From positions 2,044,501 through 2,108,500 of the forward strand of contig NZ_JBBCGP010000001.1 in NCBI RefSeq assembly GCF_037200945.1: a stretch of DNA of 64,000 nt, in the 5' to 3' direction. Position numbers and translations under genes: made by a program. Under the pieces are notes generated by a model. The model had not been told where the DNA came from and searched no databases. It worked only from the letters and a program-made list of their open reading frames with translations. This document shows, piece after piece, positions 19,788 to 28,311 of the stretch. Source of the stretch: Methylovirgula sp. Lineage in GTDB: Bacteria; Pseudomonadota; Alphaproteobacteria; Rhizobiales; Beijerinckiaceae. How positions within the stretch are numbered: position 1 is the stretch's first letter; every line of letters begins with the position of its first letter.

Positions 19788-20207
19788 ATGATAAATGACA
19801 TCAACGGCGCGGTTATTTTCGCCGCGCGTCTTTTTCTCGCGACACTGTTTCTGATTTTCGGCTGGAGAAAGCTGAGGGACTATTCCGGCACGGTGCGTCA
19901 GATGGCGCAAGATGGCCTGCCGATGCCAGTGCTAACGGCTGCCGTGGCGACCTTCATGGAGCTTCCGGTTGCGTTCGCGGTCGCTGTCGGTGTGTTCACA
20001 CGTCCTTCAGCAATACTCTTGGCTTTTTACACGCTGGGAACTTCGCTTATTGAACATCGCTATTGGACAACGACAGGCGCGGATCGATTCTCCAGCATGG
20101 AAAGCTTTTGCAAGAACCTCAGCATTATGGGAGGCTTCTTATTGTTGTACATTACCGGTGCCGGAAAATATTCGATCGATGTATTGTGCCGCATCGCCGC
20201 GCCCTGA
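19788..20207 (+). CDS. DoxX family membrane protein
   Basis: A 139-residue membrane protein with about four hydrophobic segments, the first beginning AARLFLATLFLIFGWRKL as is typical of DoxX. The ATG at 19788 follows the VOC stop by 13 bp; an earlier in-frame start would overlap that gene. DoxX-like proteins occur in thiosulfate:quinone oxidoreductases and in oxidative-stress membrane complexes, but most, like this one, have no assigned role. A second DoxX-like gene lies 167 bp downstream. Confidence 0.78.
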   Translation: MINDINGAVIFAARLFLATLFLIFGWRKLRDYSGTVRQMAQDGLPMPVLTAAVATFMELPVAFAVAVGVFTRPSAILLAFYTLGTSLIEHRYWTTTGADRFSSMESFCKNLSIMGGFLLLYITGAGKYSIDVLCRIAAP

Positions 20208-20373
20208 CCCATTGGGAAGTCTGCCTGAGACATCCAACGTCGAACTCGAAGAAGCATGGCGGCAGGGCCGCGGGAAACATTTCCATTCCTACGGTAAAAC
20301 GTACGTCCGAACTCTCCGTGAACAGATTTAGAGGCTGGCCGTCCAAGTGCCCGAAGACGTCGGGAGACATCGA

Positions 20374-20856
20374 ATGAGATGGGCCATGACGGATTTGCTA
20401 TTTGTCGGCGTCGGGTGGACCGGCCTCGCGATTACCCTGAACCGGATCGCGGTTGGGGCTTTCTTTATGCTGTCAGGATATCACAAGTTGTTCGACCCGG
20501 AGCGCCACCGCGCGGTCGTCGATGAACTCAAGGCGCTCGGCGTTCCTGCGGTTGGCTTCAATCAATGGTGGGTGCCGTTGGTCGAGTTTGCCGCTGGTGG
20601 CGCCGTCCTTATAGGGCTCTTGGCGCTGCTCGCCGCGCTTGGCCTGCTTGTCATCATCCTCGTCGCCATCGCCACCTCCGGGCGGCAGCGAATCCAACTC
20701 TACAAACCGATCGATGAAGTGGATCGCATCGACGATTGGCTCTATTTACCGGAGACGCTTTATGTCTTTATGTTGATCATGGTCATTTCGGCCGGCGCCG
20801 GACCGTACAGCCTCGACGCTCTGATCCTGAATCTGATGAACAAGCACGTCGCGTAA
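20374..20856 (+). CDS. DoxX family membrane protein, second copy
   Basis: A 160-residue membrane protein with four hydrophobic segments and the DoxX-like opening LNRIAVGAFFMLSGYHKLFD. I chose the ATG at 20374 because GGGAG precedes it by about 7 bp. It is diverged from the DoxX-like protein just upstream. An acidic loop (PIDEVDRIDDWL) separates the last two spans. It may form a heteromeric membrane unit with its neighbour, though there is no direct evidence. Confidence 0.75.
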   Translation: MRWAMTDLLFVGVGWTGLAITLNRIAVGAFFMLSGYHKLFDPERHRAVVDELKALGVPAVGFNQWWVPLVEFAAGGAVLIGLLALLAALGLLVIILVAIATSGRQRIQLYKPIDEVDRIDDWLYLPETLYVFMLIMVISAGAGPYSLDALILNLMNKHVA

Positions 20857-21055
20857 CACCGCGTCCTCACGGGCTGTTTCTTCCAACGCAGCGGCGTGCT
20901 GGCAAATCGCCGTCATCATGGGTGGTTTGGCGAAGATCGTCCGCTCGATCGCTTGGATACGACACGCTTAAAATCCATCGTCATATTCAGCGAGTTTCAT
21001 CCGGCTATTAAAGAAGCGATTGCACTCGTTACCCGGCCTGACAAGGAATATAAAT

Positions 21056-22006
21056 ATGGCAAATCCAGACGCGCTTCGCGACACGACGATTCCTCTCGCT
21101 GGTGGATCCGGTGCGATGCCGGCTCTCGGTTTTGGCACGCTGATTCCAGATCCTCTCGTGACCAAGCAAGCGACCAAGGCCGCGTTGGAGGTTGGATTTC
21201 GACATCTCGATTGTTCGGACCGCTACCGCAACGAGGCCGCCGTCGGTGAGGCGATGCAGGAGGTGTTCAAGGAGGGGAAGATTCGCCGGGAGGACGTCTT
21301 CGTTACGACAATGCTATGGAACAACAACCACCGCCCAGAGCGGGTCCTGCCAGCCTATGAGGCAAGCCTGCGACGACTGCAACTCGACCATGTTGATTGC
21401 TATCTCATCCACACTCCTTTTGCCTTTCAACCCGGCGACGAGCAGGACCCGAGGGACGAGCAAGGCAAGGTCATTTACGATGCCGGCGTGACGCTGGCAG
21501 AGACATGGCGGGCGCTGGAGCGTCTGGTGGATGACGGCAGGTGTAAGTCAATCGGCCTATCGGATATTGGTCTGGAGCGATTGCAAGAGATCGTCGCAAT
21601 TGCGCGGATCAAACCTGCCGTGGTGCAGGTCGAATCGCATCCGTATCTCCCCGAATGGGAGTTGCTCGATTTTTGCCGGCAGAAGGGCATCGTGGTGCTG
21701 GCATTCGCCGCGCTGGGGCATGCGATGGAGCCGAGACTTACAGAGGATCCGGTCATCGTGGCGATTGCGCAACGGGTTCACAAGACCCCCGCGCAAGTAG
21801 CTTTGGCCTGGGCCGTCCAGCGCGGTACGACGCTCCTGACGACCTCGACCTCGCGTCAGCACATTGAAGAGAACTTCGACATCTCGACTCCGCCTGAAGA
21901 TGCCATGTTGGAGATTCGAGATAACCTCACGGAGAGAGTTCGCTTCAACGCCGTGGTCGAAACCGGTGTGCCTGGGTTCATTCCTCGGGCCAACCGACCT
22001 GCATGA
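21056..22006 (+). CDS. Aldo/keto reductase lacking the catalytic lysine
   Basis: A 316-residue NADPH-type aldo/keto reductase with a TIM barrel. The ATG at 21056 is preceded by AAGGA; an upstream start at 21020 lacks one. Of the catalytic tetrad, Asp52 and Tyr57 are present in LDCSDRYRNEAAVGEA, and the His is in CYLIHTPF, but the Lys normally in TTKLW is Met86 (TTMLW). Loss of this Lys strongly impairs reduction in studied members, so the protein may be inactive, have altered chemistry, or bind ligand only. The C-terminal cofactor region (TTLLTTSTSRQHIEEN) departs from the usual IPKS pattern. It ends a same-strand run of VOC and DoxX genes. Confidence 0.85.
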   Translation: MANPDALRDTTIPLAGGSGAMPALGFGTLIPDPLVTKQATKAALEVGFRHLDCSDRYRNEAAVGEAMQEVFKEGKIRREDVFVTTMLWNNNHRPERVLPAYEASLRRLQLDHVDCYLIHTPFAFQPGDEQDPRDEQGKVIYDAGVTLAETWRALERLVDDGRCKSIGLSDIGLERLQEIVAIARIKPAVVQVESHPYLPEWELLDFCRQKGIVVLAFAALGHAMEPRLTEDPVIVAIAQRVHKTPAQVALAWAVQRGTTLLTTSTSRQHIEENFDISTPPEDAMLEIRDNLTERVRFNAVVETGVPGFIPRANRPA

Positions 22007-22353
22007 TGACAGACGTCGATAAGAGATATCTATCAGATTCCTCCCGCGCTCCCAATCGCCAGCACATTCCTGATTGCCGCCGTGAGACCGACGCATTGCA
22101 GCAGAGATGGCGAGGCGAGGCCATTGCACGATGGTATCGCCGGTACTTTGTCGCCGGCCGCTTTGCGCTCAAACCAGTCATTCAAGCTGCCCCAAGCATT
22201 TCCTGAAAGCAGTCATTCTCGCGACACGCTGATTTTAGGACATAATGCGAATCCTCCCGCGCCGATATCCCAGCTTCCAAATCGTTCAGGCCGGCGCTAA
22301 AAGCCCAAAGGATTCCTATAGAAGCGGTCGATATGGCGCGAGGAGCGTAACGA
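22007..22353. other. Intergenic region, no gene seen
   Basis: The 347 bp between the aldo/keto reductase and the SDR hold only short frames without ribosome-binding sites. A GAGGAG about 9 bp before the TTG start of the SDR is the only signal I could identify. Confidence 0.5.
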
Positions 22354-23229
22354 TTGAGTGAGACAGGTCGGCCTGTAAGTGTTGTCACCGGTGCTTCTGG
22401 CGGGATCGGGCGATGGATTGCGTTGGGGCTGGCGCGCGCCAATTATCATGTTGTCCTGATTTGCCGGGACTCGGAACGAGGGCACGCTGTCGCCGCCTGG
22501 ATCGCTTCCCATGTGCCGGAGGCCAGCACAGAAATGCTTCTGGCCAATCTAAGCTCGCTGCGTGAAACGCATCGTCTGGGTTTGGAGATCGCTGCGGCAC
22601 ACCCGCGGCTCGACGTGCTCGTCAATAACGCTGGTATGTTCGCCGCGCGGCAGCAGGTGACGGCGGAAGGCCACGATGCCGTGCTGGCGGTGAACCATCT
22701 CGCGCCTTTCGTTTTGACGAATGCCCTGGAGGGCGCGCTGCGGTCGGGCGCGCCGTCGCGTATCGTCAATATCGGCTCGTCCACTTCCGACCGCGCGAAG
22801 ATCGATCCGGAGAATCTGGAGCTCACGCGGCACTGGGCCATGGTACGCGCTTATAGCCAGTCAAAACTCGCGATGATGATGGCGACCTTCGCGCGTGCCG
22901 AGCATTTGCGCGGCAGCGAGGTGGTCGCCAATGTCGTGCATCCGGGCGCGGTCGCCACCGGGCTGATCAAAGAGCGGGGGCTGATCGGTGCCGCCTGGCG
23001 GCTGATGGCGCATTTTCAGCGGACCGAAGAACAGGGCGCAGATACGCCGCTGCATGTGGCGTTGGCGCCGGACTGGGCGGGAGTCACCGGCGCCTATGTG
23101 AAGGACCGCGTCGCGGTTCGTCCCAACCCACGCGCGCTGGATGTAGGGCTGGTGAAAAAGGTCGTTTCCGCCACGCGGGTTTTGGTGGAGGAAACGGTCG
23201 GCGAGTCCGTCAATTTGAACCGGCTCTAA
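22354..23229 (+). CDS. Short-chain dehydrogenase, retinol-dehydrogenase-like
   Basis: A 291-residue SDR. The Rossmann motif is TGASGGIG at residues 11-18, NNAG lies near 92-95 and the catalytic YSQSK (YxxxK) follows the Ser in NIGSSTS. TTG start with GGAG upstream. The layout resembles the retinol dehydrogenase/WW-oxidoreductase group, which acts on long-chain or lipid alcohols. The stop overlaps by 4 bp the stop of a convergent SDR on the minus strand, so the two 3' ends share sequence. Substrate unknown. Confidence 0.87.
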   Translation: MSETGRPVSVVTGASGGIGRWIALGLARANYHVVLICRDSERGHAVAAWIASHVPEASTEMLLANLSSLRETHRLGLEIAAAHPRLDVLVNNAGMFAARQQVTAEGHDAVLAVNHLAPFVLTNALEGALRSGAPSRIVNIGSSTSDRAKIDPENLELTRHWAMVRAYSQSKLAMMMATFARAEHLRGSEVVANVVHPGAVATGLIKERGLIGAAWRLMAHFQRTEEQGADTPLHVALAPDWAGVTGAYVKDRVAVRPNPRALDVGLVKKVVSATRVLVEETVGESVNLNRL

Positions 23230-24302
23230 ACCGGCTCCTCTAAAATGGCAGGTGCCGGATCTTCTACCGGAGAGGGGGTGGCATCCGCTGCGATGCGGCT
23301 TCTCCCGGTCAGCGCGGCGAGGGCACACAAAAGACGAACGTGTACACTCCCTGACCGGGCTCCTGTGCTAAAGGCACCGCGTGCCGGCGAGGCGCGATCC
23401 GAGGCTGCAAACAGCGTGGTGTCCTGCGGTGTCGGCGACATCGCCCCGTCGGCGAGCTGGCCGCCATAGCCAAGTTTCCGGATCGCGCGATGCACGAGGC
23501 CCGGAACGAGGCGCACGCCGATCGAGAATGCCAGTGTCGTGAAACTCACCGGCATCTCTCGCCGCTTCGTCATCGTCGCCAGATAGATCGCCTCGGCGAT
23601 GGTCTCGGGTTGATAGACCGGCGCGATTGGACGCCCGGGCCGTCCCATATGGGATATCGCATGCTCGAAAAAGGGTGTGTTGACCGCTGGCGGAAAGATG
23701 GTCGTCAGCCGCACGCGGCTGCCTTCCTCAAACAGCTCGGCGCAGATCGATTGGCCAAAACCCCGCACCGCATGCTTCGCCCCCGAATAGGACGATAGTA
23801 ACGGCATACCGTGGTAAGCGACAGCGGAGCACACATTGATGATGCTGCCGCGATCGCGCGGCAGCATCCGGCGCAGTGCGACGCGCGTACCGTTGACCGT
23901 GCCGAGATAAGTGACATCGGTTACACGCTGGAATTGATCGGCGGGCGTATCGAGGAAGCGCCCATAGGTGCCGTTTCCTGCGCAATTCACCCAAACGTCG
24001 ATCGGTCCAAGCGTCTGTTCAAAGTGCGTGGCGGCGTTGTCGAGAGCGGCCAGATCAGTCACGTCCGCCTGTACCGTCGCAGCCATAACCCCCTGGCGTT
24101 CAACATCGCTGCAGGCCGCCTGAAGTCCGGCTTCACCGCGCGCGATAAGGCCAACCCGCCAGCCCCGCCGGGCAAACAATTCGGCGGTGGATCGCCCAAT
24201 GCCAGACGACGCACCGGTGACCACCACCACGGCGCCGTCTTTCTCCAACGGTTGGGGATGCGTATCGATGGCTTCGAGGATAAATTGCCGCAAGCTACTC
24301 AA
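23226..24302 (-). CDS. Short-chain dehydrogenase with C-terminal extension, under a cobalamin riboswitch
   Basis: A 358-residue SDR with TGASSGIG near residue 30, a variant CAGNG in place of NNAG, the catalytic Ser in NVCSAVAYHG and YSGAK. It keeps about 100 residues after the core: an amphipathic or membrane-associated part (TLAFSIGVRLVPGLVHRAIRKLG) and a low-complexity Pro/Ala-rich tail. This longer form resembles SDRs annotated as membrane-associated short-chain oxidoreductases. A cobalamin riboswitch lies about 250 nt upstream with nothing between, so it should respond to B12 like the Rieske oxygenase at 12.7 kb. No cobalamin-related function is apparent. Confidence 0.87.
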   Translation of the reverse strand: MSSLRQFILEAIDTHPQPLEKDGAVVVVTGASSGIGRSTAELFARRGWRVGLIARGEAGLQAACSDVERQGVMAATVQADVTDLAALDNAATHFEQTLGPIDVWVNCAGNGTYGRFLDTPADQFQRVTDVTYLGTVNGTRVALRRMLPRDRGSIINVCSAVAYHGMPLLSSYSGAKHAVRGFGQSICAELFEEGSRVRLTTIFPPAVNTPFFEHAISHMGRPGRPIAPVYQPETIAEAIYLATMTKRREMPVSFTTLAFSIGVRLVPGLVHRAIRKLGYGGQLADGAMSPTPQDTTLFAASDRASPARGAFSTGARSGSVHVRLLCALAALTGRSRIAADATPSPVEDPAPAILEEPV

Positions 24303-24546
24303 TTTGCTTTAGCTGGTCTTGGTGATGACGCAATGGACTTTCCATTGATGGCCAGCAGCGCCTGCTCCGCAGGATAAAACGCAGATCGTGTTGCCGAAGA
24401 CCGCGAGCGCCGAAACAGAACAATCAAAAACATGCGTCACCCGCGAGTGTAGGCGACGATGAAAAAGCGACGCGTTTGCAACTTCGCGGCGCGCCGTAGA
24501 AGTCGAAGCGCACCACCGAGACACCCCGCCCGAGGACGATATATTG

Positions 24547-24730
24547 TCGAGGTAGGTCTCCTGGCTCGCGGGTCACTGCTTGAGTCCGTCTTCCCAGGAT
24601 CAGATATCCCAGTGACACAGATGGACTTCAGCTCACCGCTCACAGTTGCGGGGGCAGCGCCAGCTTCACTTTCGAACGAAACAGGTCCGATCGCTTGCCG
24701 GCTTCCCTCTTAGCTTCGTCGAATTGGATT
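24547..24730 (-). ncRNA. Cobalamin riboswitch ahead of an SDR
   Basis: Read on the minus strand, the element has AAGAGGGAAGCCGG, GCTGCCCCCGCAACTGTGAG, GTCACTGGGA, CCTGGGAAGACGG and the B12 box GAGCCAGGAGACCTACC (24551-24567). It is about 80% similar by eye to the riboswitch at 12.4 kb. Directly downstream (24477-24550) 74 nt are identical to the other leader, followed by GCGTC/GACGC arms and a U-tract near 24426-24430, a possible terminator. Confidence 0.92.
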
Positions 24731-24922
24731 CGCCGAAGACCACGACAACTCTGAATATGAGTGATTGGGTTCGTGAGTCAAGTTTGGCCGCCGTTGGTTC
24801 CCGATCTGTAGCTTTGATTTGCCAAAGGATTTTGACCTTATGAAGCGGAGATCGACGTCGGTCATGCGCCTAAAGTGCAGTATCCGCATCTTGCTCTTTC
24901 CGCCCAAGCTTTTTCGGTTCTA

Positions 24923-26398
24923 TCAGCTCCAGCCGCCGCCAAGGGCCCGGAATGAGCGGACGGCGGCGCGTGCGGACTCAGTCCGGTTGTTGACGAGGTC
25001 GTCGCGTGCCGCGAGGAGCTGACGGTCCGCATCGAGAACGTCCGTCAGCGGGATCGCGCCAGCCTCATAGGCATTTTCTGAGAGATCGCGCGAGCGCGAG
25101 AGGGCAGTGACTTCTGCGCGCAGTTCCTGCTCCCGCAATTCAGATTGCGTCAGTTCAGAAAAAGCATCTTCGACATCTTCCGCCGCTTTCAATACGGATT
25201 GGCGATAGAGAAGAAGCGCCTCCAGATGATTGCCGCGCGCTTGTGCGACCTCGGCATTAATCTTGCCGAAATCGAAGAGCCGCCAGCGCAACGCGCCAGC
25301 GCCGACTGGCTGGAACGCGCGGGAGGTCAAAAGCTGATTGACGCTCATGCTTTCGAAGCCGAGCGCACCAGACAGCGATATTTTCGGATAATAATCGGCG
25401 ATCGCGGCGCCAATTTGCTCGTTCGAGGCCGCAAGTCTGCGCTCGGCGGCGATGATGTCCGGCCGCCGTCTCAATAAATCGACAGGGCCAGATGTGCGTG
25501 TGATGGATGGCGGGACGGGGACATTGCGTCGTCCGCCAAGCTCGCGTGCGTATGTCCCTGGCTGAGCCCCCATCAACACGTCCAGGCGATTCAACTGGGC
25601 ATCGAGCCCGGTTTGCAAGGTCGGGACGGTCGCACGCGCCTCGTGCAGAAGAGCCTCGGTCTGCGCGACTTCGCGATCGTTTCCGGTTCCATTGTCGCGC
25701 CTGCGTCGAACGATGCTCAGAAGCCGATTGTTCACTTCGATCTGATCGCGAGCGACCGTCAAGCGCGCCTGGTAGCCACGAATTTGCAGATAGGCATCCG
25801 CGGCTTCTGCCGCGACACTGATCCTCGTGCCATAGCCTTCGGCCTCCGCGGCCTCGGCTTCATCGTGGGCCGCCGCCGCAGTTCTCTGCAAGCCGCCAAA
25901 CAGGTCAACCTCCCAACTCGCGGCGGGGCCGACATTGTAATCTTGCTGATCGCGCGTATAGCCCGGAAACGCGTTTGCGATCTTTCCTAAAGGACTTTGT
26001 AGAGATTGGTTCTCTGTTTCGGCTTGCGCGTTGAAGTCGGCCGTCGGAAGCAATTGCGCGCTGGCGCCGGCGGCAGCCGCGCGCGCTTCGTGGATGCGAG
26101 CAAAGGATGCGGCAAGATCGAGGTTTTGCGCCAGTGCGCGTTCGACAATGGCAACGAGTTCTGGATCCTTGAACCCGACCCACCATTGATCGAGTGGAGG
26201 CGCTGGCTTCGCGCCTGCCTTCGGGAGTGTGTGAAAGGCCGTGAGGTCGAGGCGCGGGGCGACATAATCCGGGCCGACGGCGCATGCGGAGAGCGCGATC
26301 GTCAACGCCAGCCAGCCCGGCCTAGTGTATTGGGGAAATCCGGAAGGACGGCGTCCGCCGCTTTGGGAATTCGCCCTCGTGGCGGAGACATGGACCAT
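24923..26398 (-). CDS. RND efflux outer membrane lipoprotein, NodT/OprM-like
   Basis: A 491-residue outer membrane factor, the exit duct of a tripartite efflux pump. A lipobox IALSAC puts the lipidated Cys at residue 39, and CAVGPDYVAPRL is the classic NodT/OprM mature start. Two repeats of long helical and beta segments follow, including GRRNVPVPPSITRTSGPVD and DVEDAFSELTQSE. It is divergent from the TetR gene and the adaptor/pump genes at 27.2-31.4 kb, and shares the operator between 26443 and 26466 with TetR. The usual gene order has this component downstream of the pump; here it is split off but under the same control. Confidence 0.92.
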   Translation of the reverse strand: MVHVSATRANSQSGGRRPSGFPQYTRPGWLALTIALSACAVGPDYVAPRLDLTAFHTLPKAGAKPAPPLDQWWVGFKDPELVAIVERALAQNLDLAASFARIHEARAAAAGASAQLLPTADFNAQAETENQSLQSPLGKIANAFPGYTRDQQDYNVGPAASWEVDLFGGLQRTAAAAHDEAEAAEAEGYGTRISVAAEAADAYLQIRGYQARLTVARDQIEVNNRLLSIVRRRRDNGTGNDREVAQTEALLHEARATVPTLQTGLDAQLNRLDVLMGAQPGTYARELGGRRNVPVPPSITRTSGPVDLLRRRPDIIAAERRLAASNEQIGAAIADYYPKISLSGALGFESMSVNQLLTSRAFQPVGAGALRWRLFDFGKINAEVAQARGNHLEALLLYRQSVLKAAEDVEDAFSELTQSELREQELRAEVTALSRSRDLSENAYEAGAIPLTDVLDADRQLLAARDDLVNNRTESARAAVRSFRALGGGWS

Positions 26399-26442
26399 TT
26401 CGTTGTCGGCTCTTTAAACGTTAAAGGCAGCGTCAAAGTCTT

Positions 26443-26466
26443 GTGACCAATATCTATATCAGTCAC
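26443..26466. promoter_or_regulatory. Efflux operator 1, GTGAC-N14-GTCAC
   Basis: An inverted repeat with 5-bp arms and a 14-bp spacer in the gap between the outer membrane factor gene and the TetR gene. The same architecture recurs at 27163-27186. It lies just upstream of a TTGTCA/TATATT promoter (26470-26475 and 26493-26498, 17-bp spacing) facing TetR. Confidence 0.7.
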
Positions 26467-26504
26467 TATTTGTCAATCTGATGCAGGATCGCTATATTTC
26501 GCTG

Positions 26505-27143
26505 ATGCAGGACGATCAAAAGGCTCTCGCGCCCTCGCCGTTGGCCGATGTGGGTCAGCGCGGCCCGGTTGAGCATGAACGCAGGGAGCAAATTATTGCC
26601 GCCGCGGGCGATCATTTTCGCCACTACGGCTATGAGAAGACAACCGTGGCCGACCTCGCCAAAGCGATAGGACTGTCCAAGGCTTATATCTACAAGTTCT
26701 TCGATTCGAAGCAGGCGATCGGCCAGGCTGTCTGCTTTATGTGCCTGGCGGAAATTTCCGATGCCGCGATGGCAGTCGTCAAAGAGCCGAGGTCCGCCTC
26801 CGAGAGATTACGCCGTATTTTCAAGGTCATAGCGGACATGAGCGGAGACATGTTCTTTCATGATCGAAAGATTTATGATCTCGCCACAACAAGCATCAAT
26901 GAGAAATGGGGCTCGACCTACAAGTATAAGGAAAGCCTGCTCGCGATCGTCCATGCTGTCCTTCGCGATGGTCGCGAAACTGGCGAATTCGAGCGCAAGA
27001 CGCCTCTCGACGAAACCGCGAGAGCGATCATGCTAGCGCTTGATTGCGTCGCGCACCCGGCCGTTCTTCTCCTCAGACTCGATACGCTGGATGAGGATGC
27101 GACGCTGATGGCGAATCTTGTCCTCCGAAGCCTTGCACCGTGA
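26505..27143 (+). CDS. TetR family repressor of the RND efflux genes
   Basis: A 212-residue regulator with an N-terminal helix-turn-helix (about residues 28-75: REQIIAAAGDHFRHYGYEKT, then LSKAYIYKFFDSKQAI) and an all-helical ligand domain. I prefer the ATG at 26505: a TTGTCA-17 bp-TATATT promoter would start transcription at about that base, giving a leaderless message. The in-frame ATG at 26481 lies inside that promoter and lacks a ribosome-binding site. The gene sits between the divergent outer membrane factor and the adaptor/pump operon. Identical-architecture inverted repeats upstream of itself and upstream of the adaptor point to repression of all three units. Confidence 0.88.
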   Translation: MQDDQKALAPSPLADVGQRGPVEHERREQIIAAAGDHFRHYGYEKTTVADLAKAIGLSKAYIYKFFDSKQAIGQAVCFMCLAEISDAAMAVVKEPRSASERLRRIFKVIADMSGDMFFHDRKIYDLATTSINEKWGSTYKYKESLLAIVHAVLRDGRETGEFERKTPLDETARAIMLALDCVAHPAVLLLRLDTLDEDATLMANLVLRSLAP

Positions 27144-27162
27144 CAAAGGCCCTCATGGGATT

Positions 27163-27186
27163 GTGACTAGTTGACAATTTGGTCAC
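27163..27186. promoter_or_regulatory. Efflux operator 2, GTGAC-N14-GTCAC
   Basis: The same inverted repeat as at 26443-26466, 43 bp before the adaptor gene. It overlaps a TTGACA hexamer at 27171-27176, so a bound repressor would block the promoter of the adaptor-pump operon. Confidence 0.7.
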
Positions 27187-27228
27187 TAGTATGCATTTGA
27201 GAACTCTACATTATAGTGGGGTTCTCTC

Positions 27229-28311
27229 ATGGCTCGGGCCCAGAATTTTTTCATCGCGCTGATGGCAGGCCTCGCGCTCGCCGCCTGCAAGCCGGAAGCG
27301 GACGCAGACCCGCGATTGGACGACAGGGTCGTCCAGGTCACAAAAGTGCAGGTGGCTGACGCGGGCGCGCTCAGCTTCACGGGTTTTGTCGCGGCCCGCG
27401 TGCAAAGCGATCTCGGTTTTCGCGTTCCGGGCAAAATCATACAGAGGCTCGTTGATACGGGACAGAGGGTCTCCGCGGGGCAGGCCTTGATGCGGATTGA
27501 TCCCGTCGATCTGCGTCTCGCGATTTCCGCGCAGCTTGAGCAGGTCGCCGCGGCCAAGGCCCGCGCCATCCAGGCGGCCGCGGACGAAGAACGCTATCGC
27601 AGGCTCGTCGATTCGGGCGCCGTTTCAAAACAATCCTATGATCAGGCGAAAGCCGCCGCTGACAGCGCTGCGGCCTTGTTGTCTGCCGCGCAAGCGCAGG
27701 AGAGCGAAGCCCGAAATCAAGGTGATTATTCGCTTCTCTACGCAGATGCCGACGGCACGATTGTCGAAACCTTGGCGGAGCCGGGACAGATTGTGGCGCA
27801 AGGGCAGACCGTCATTCGTTTGGCTCATGCGGGTCCGCGCGAGGCTTCGGTCGATTTGCCGGAAACAATCCGGCCGAAGATCGGGTCGTTGGCGCAAGCA
27901 ACACTTTATGGAAGTTCGCTCACGGTCGATGCGCATCTGCGACAGCTTTCAGATGCAGCGGACGTCAGAACGCGCACTTATGAAGCGCGTTACGTGCTCG
28001 AAGGCGCAGGCGCGCAAGCCCCGCTCGGCGCGACCGTCACACTGACTCTCTCCGATGACGTCGCGTCCACCCAACTCGAAGTTCCTATCGGCGCAATAGA
28101 CGATGAAGGAAGCGGATCGGGAGTTTGGCTTGTCGACGAGTCGAATTCGACGGTCAGTTTCCGCTTGGTTCACGTCACCCAGTTCGGAGCGGAAACGGCG
28201 CGCCTTACCAGCGGCGTCAAAGCGGGTGATCAGATCGTCGCGATTGGCGGACATTTCCTGCACGAAGGTCAGCATGTGCGGCTCGCGGATAGCAAGGCAG
28301 CCATGCAATGA
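27229..28311 (+). CDS. RND efflux periplasmic adaptor lipoprotein
   Basis: A 360-residue membrane fusion protein. A signal peptide with lipobox LALAAC anchors it by Cys20. The barrel-sandwich halves (VQVADAGALSFTGFVAARVQ and DADGTIVETLAEPGQIVAQG) flank an alpha-helical hairpin at about residues 105-165, followed by beta-barrel and membrane-proximal domains. It links the inner-membrane pump to the outer membrane factor. The gene overlaps the pump gene by 4 bp (ATGA), so the two are translationally coupled. The efflux operator lies upstream. Confidence 0.92.
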   Translation: MARAQNFFIALMAGLALAACKPEADADPRLDDRVVQVTKVQVADAGALSFTGFVAARVQSDLGFRVPGKIIQRLVDTGQRVSAGQALMRIDPVDLRLAISAQLEQVAAAKARAIQAAADEERYRRLVDSGAVSKQSYDQAKAAADSAAALLSAAQAQESEARNQGDYSLLYADADGTIVETLAEPGQIVAQGQTVIRLAHAGPREASVDLPETIRPKIGSLAQATLYGSSLTVDAHLRQLSDAADVRTRTYEARYVLEGAGAQAPLGATVTLTLSDDVASTQLEVPIGAIDDEGSGSGVWLVDESNSTVSFRLVHVTQFGAETARLTSGVKAGDQIVAIGGHFLHEGQHVRLADSKAAMQ

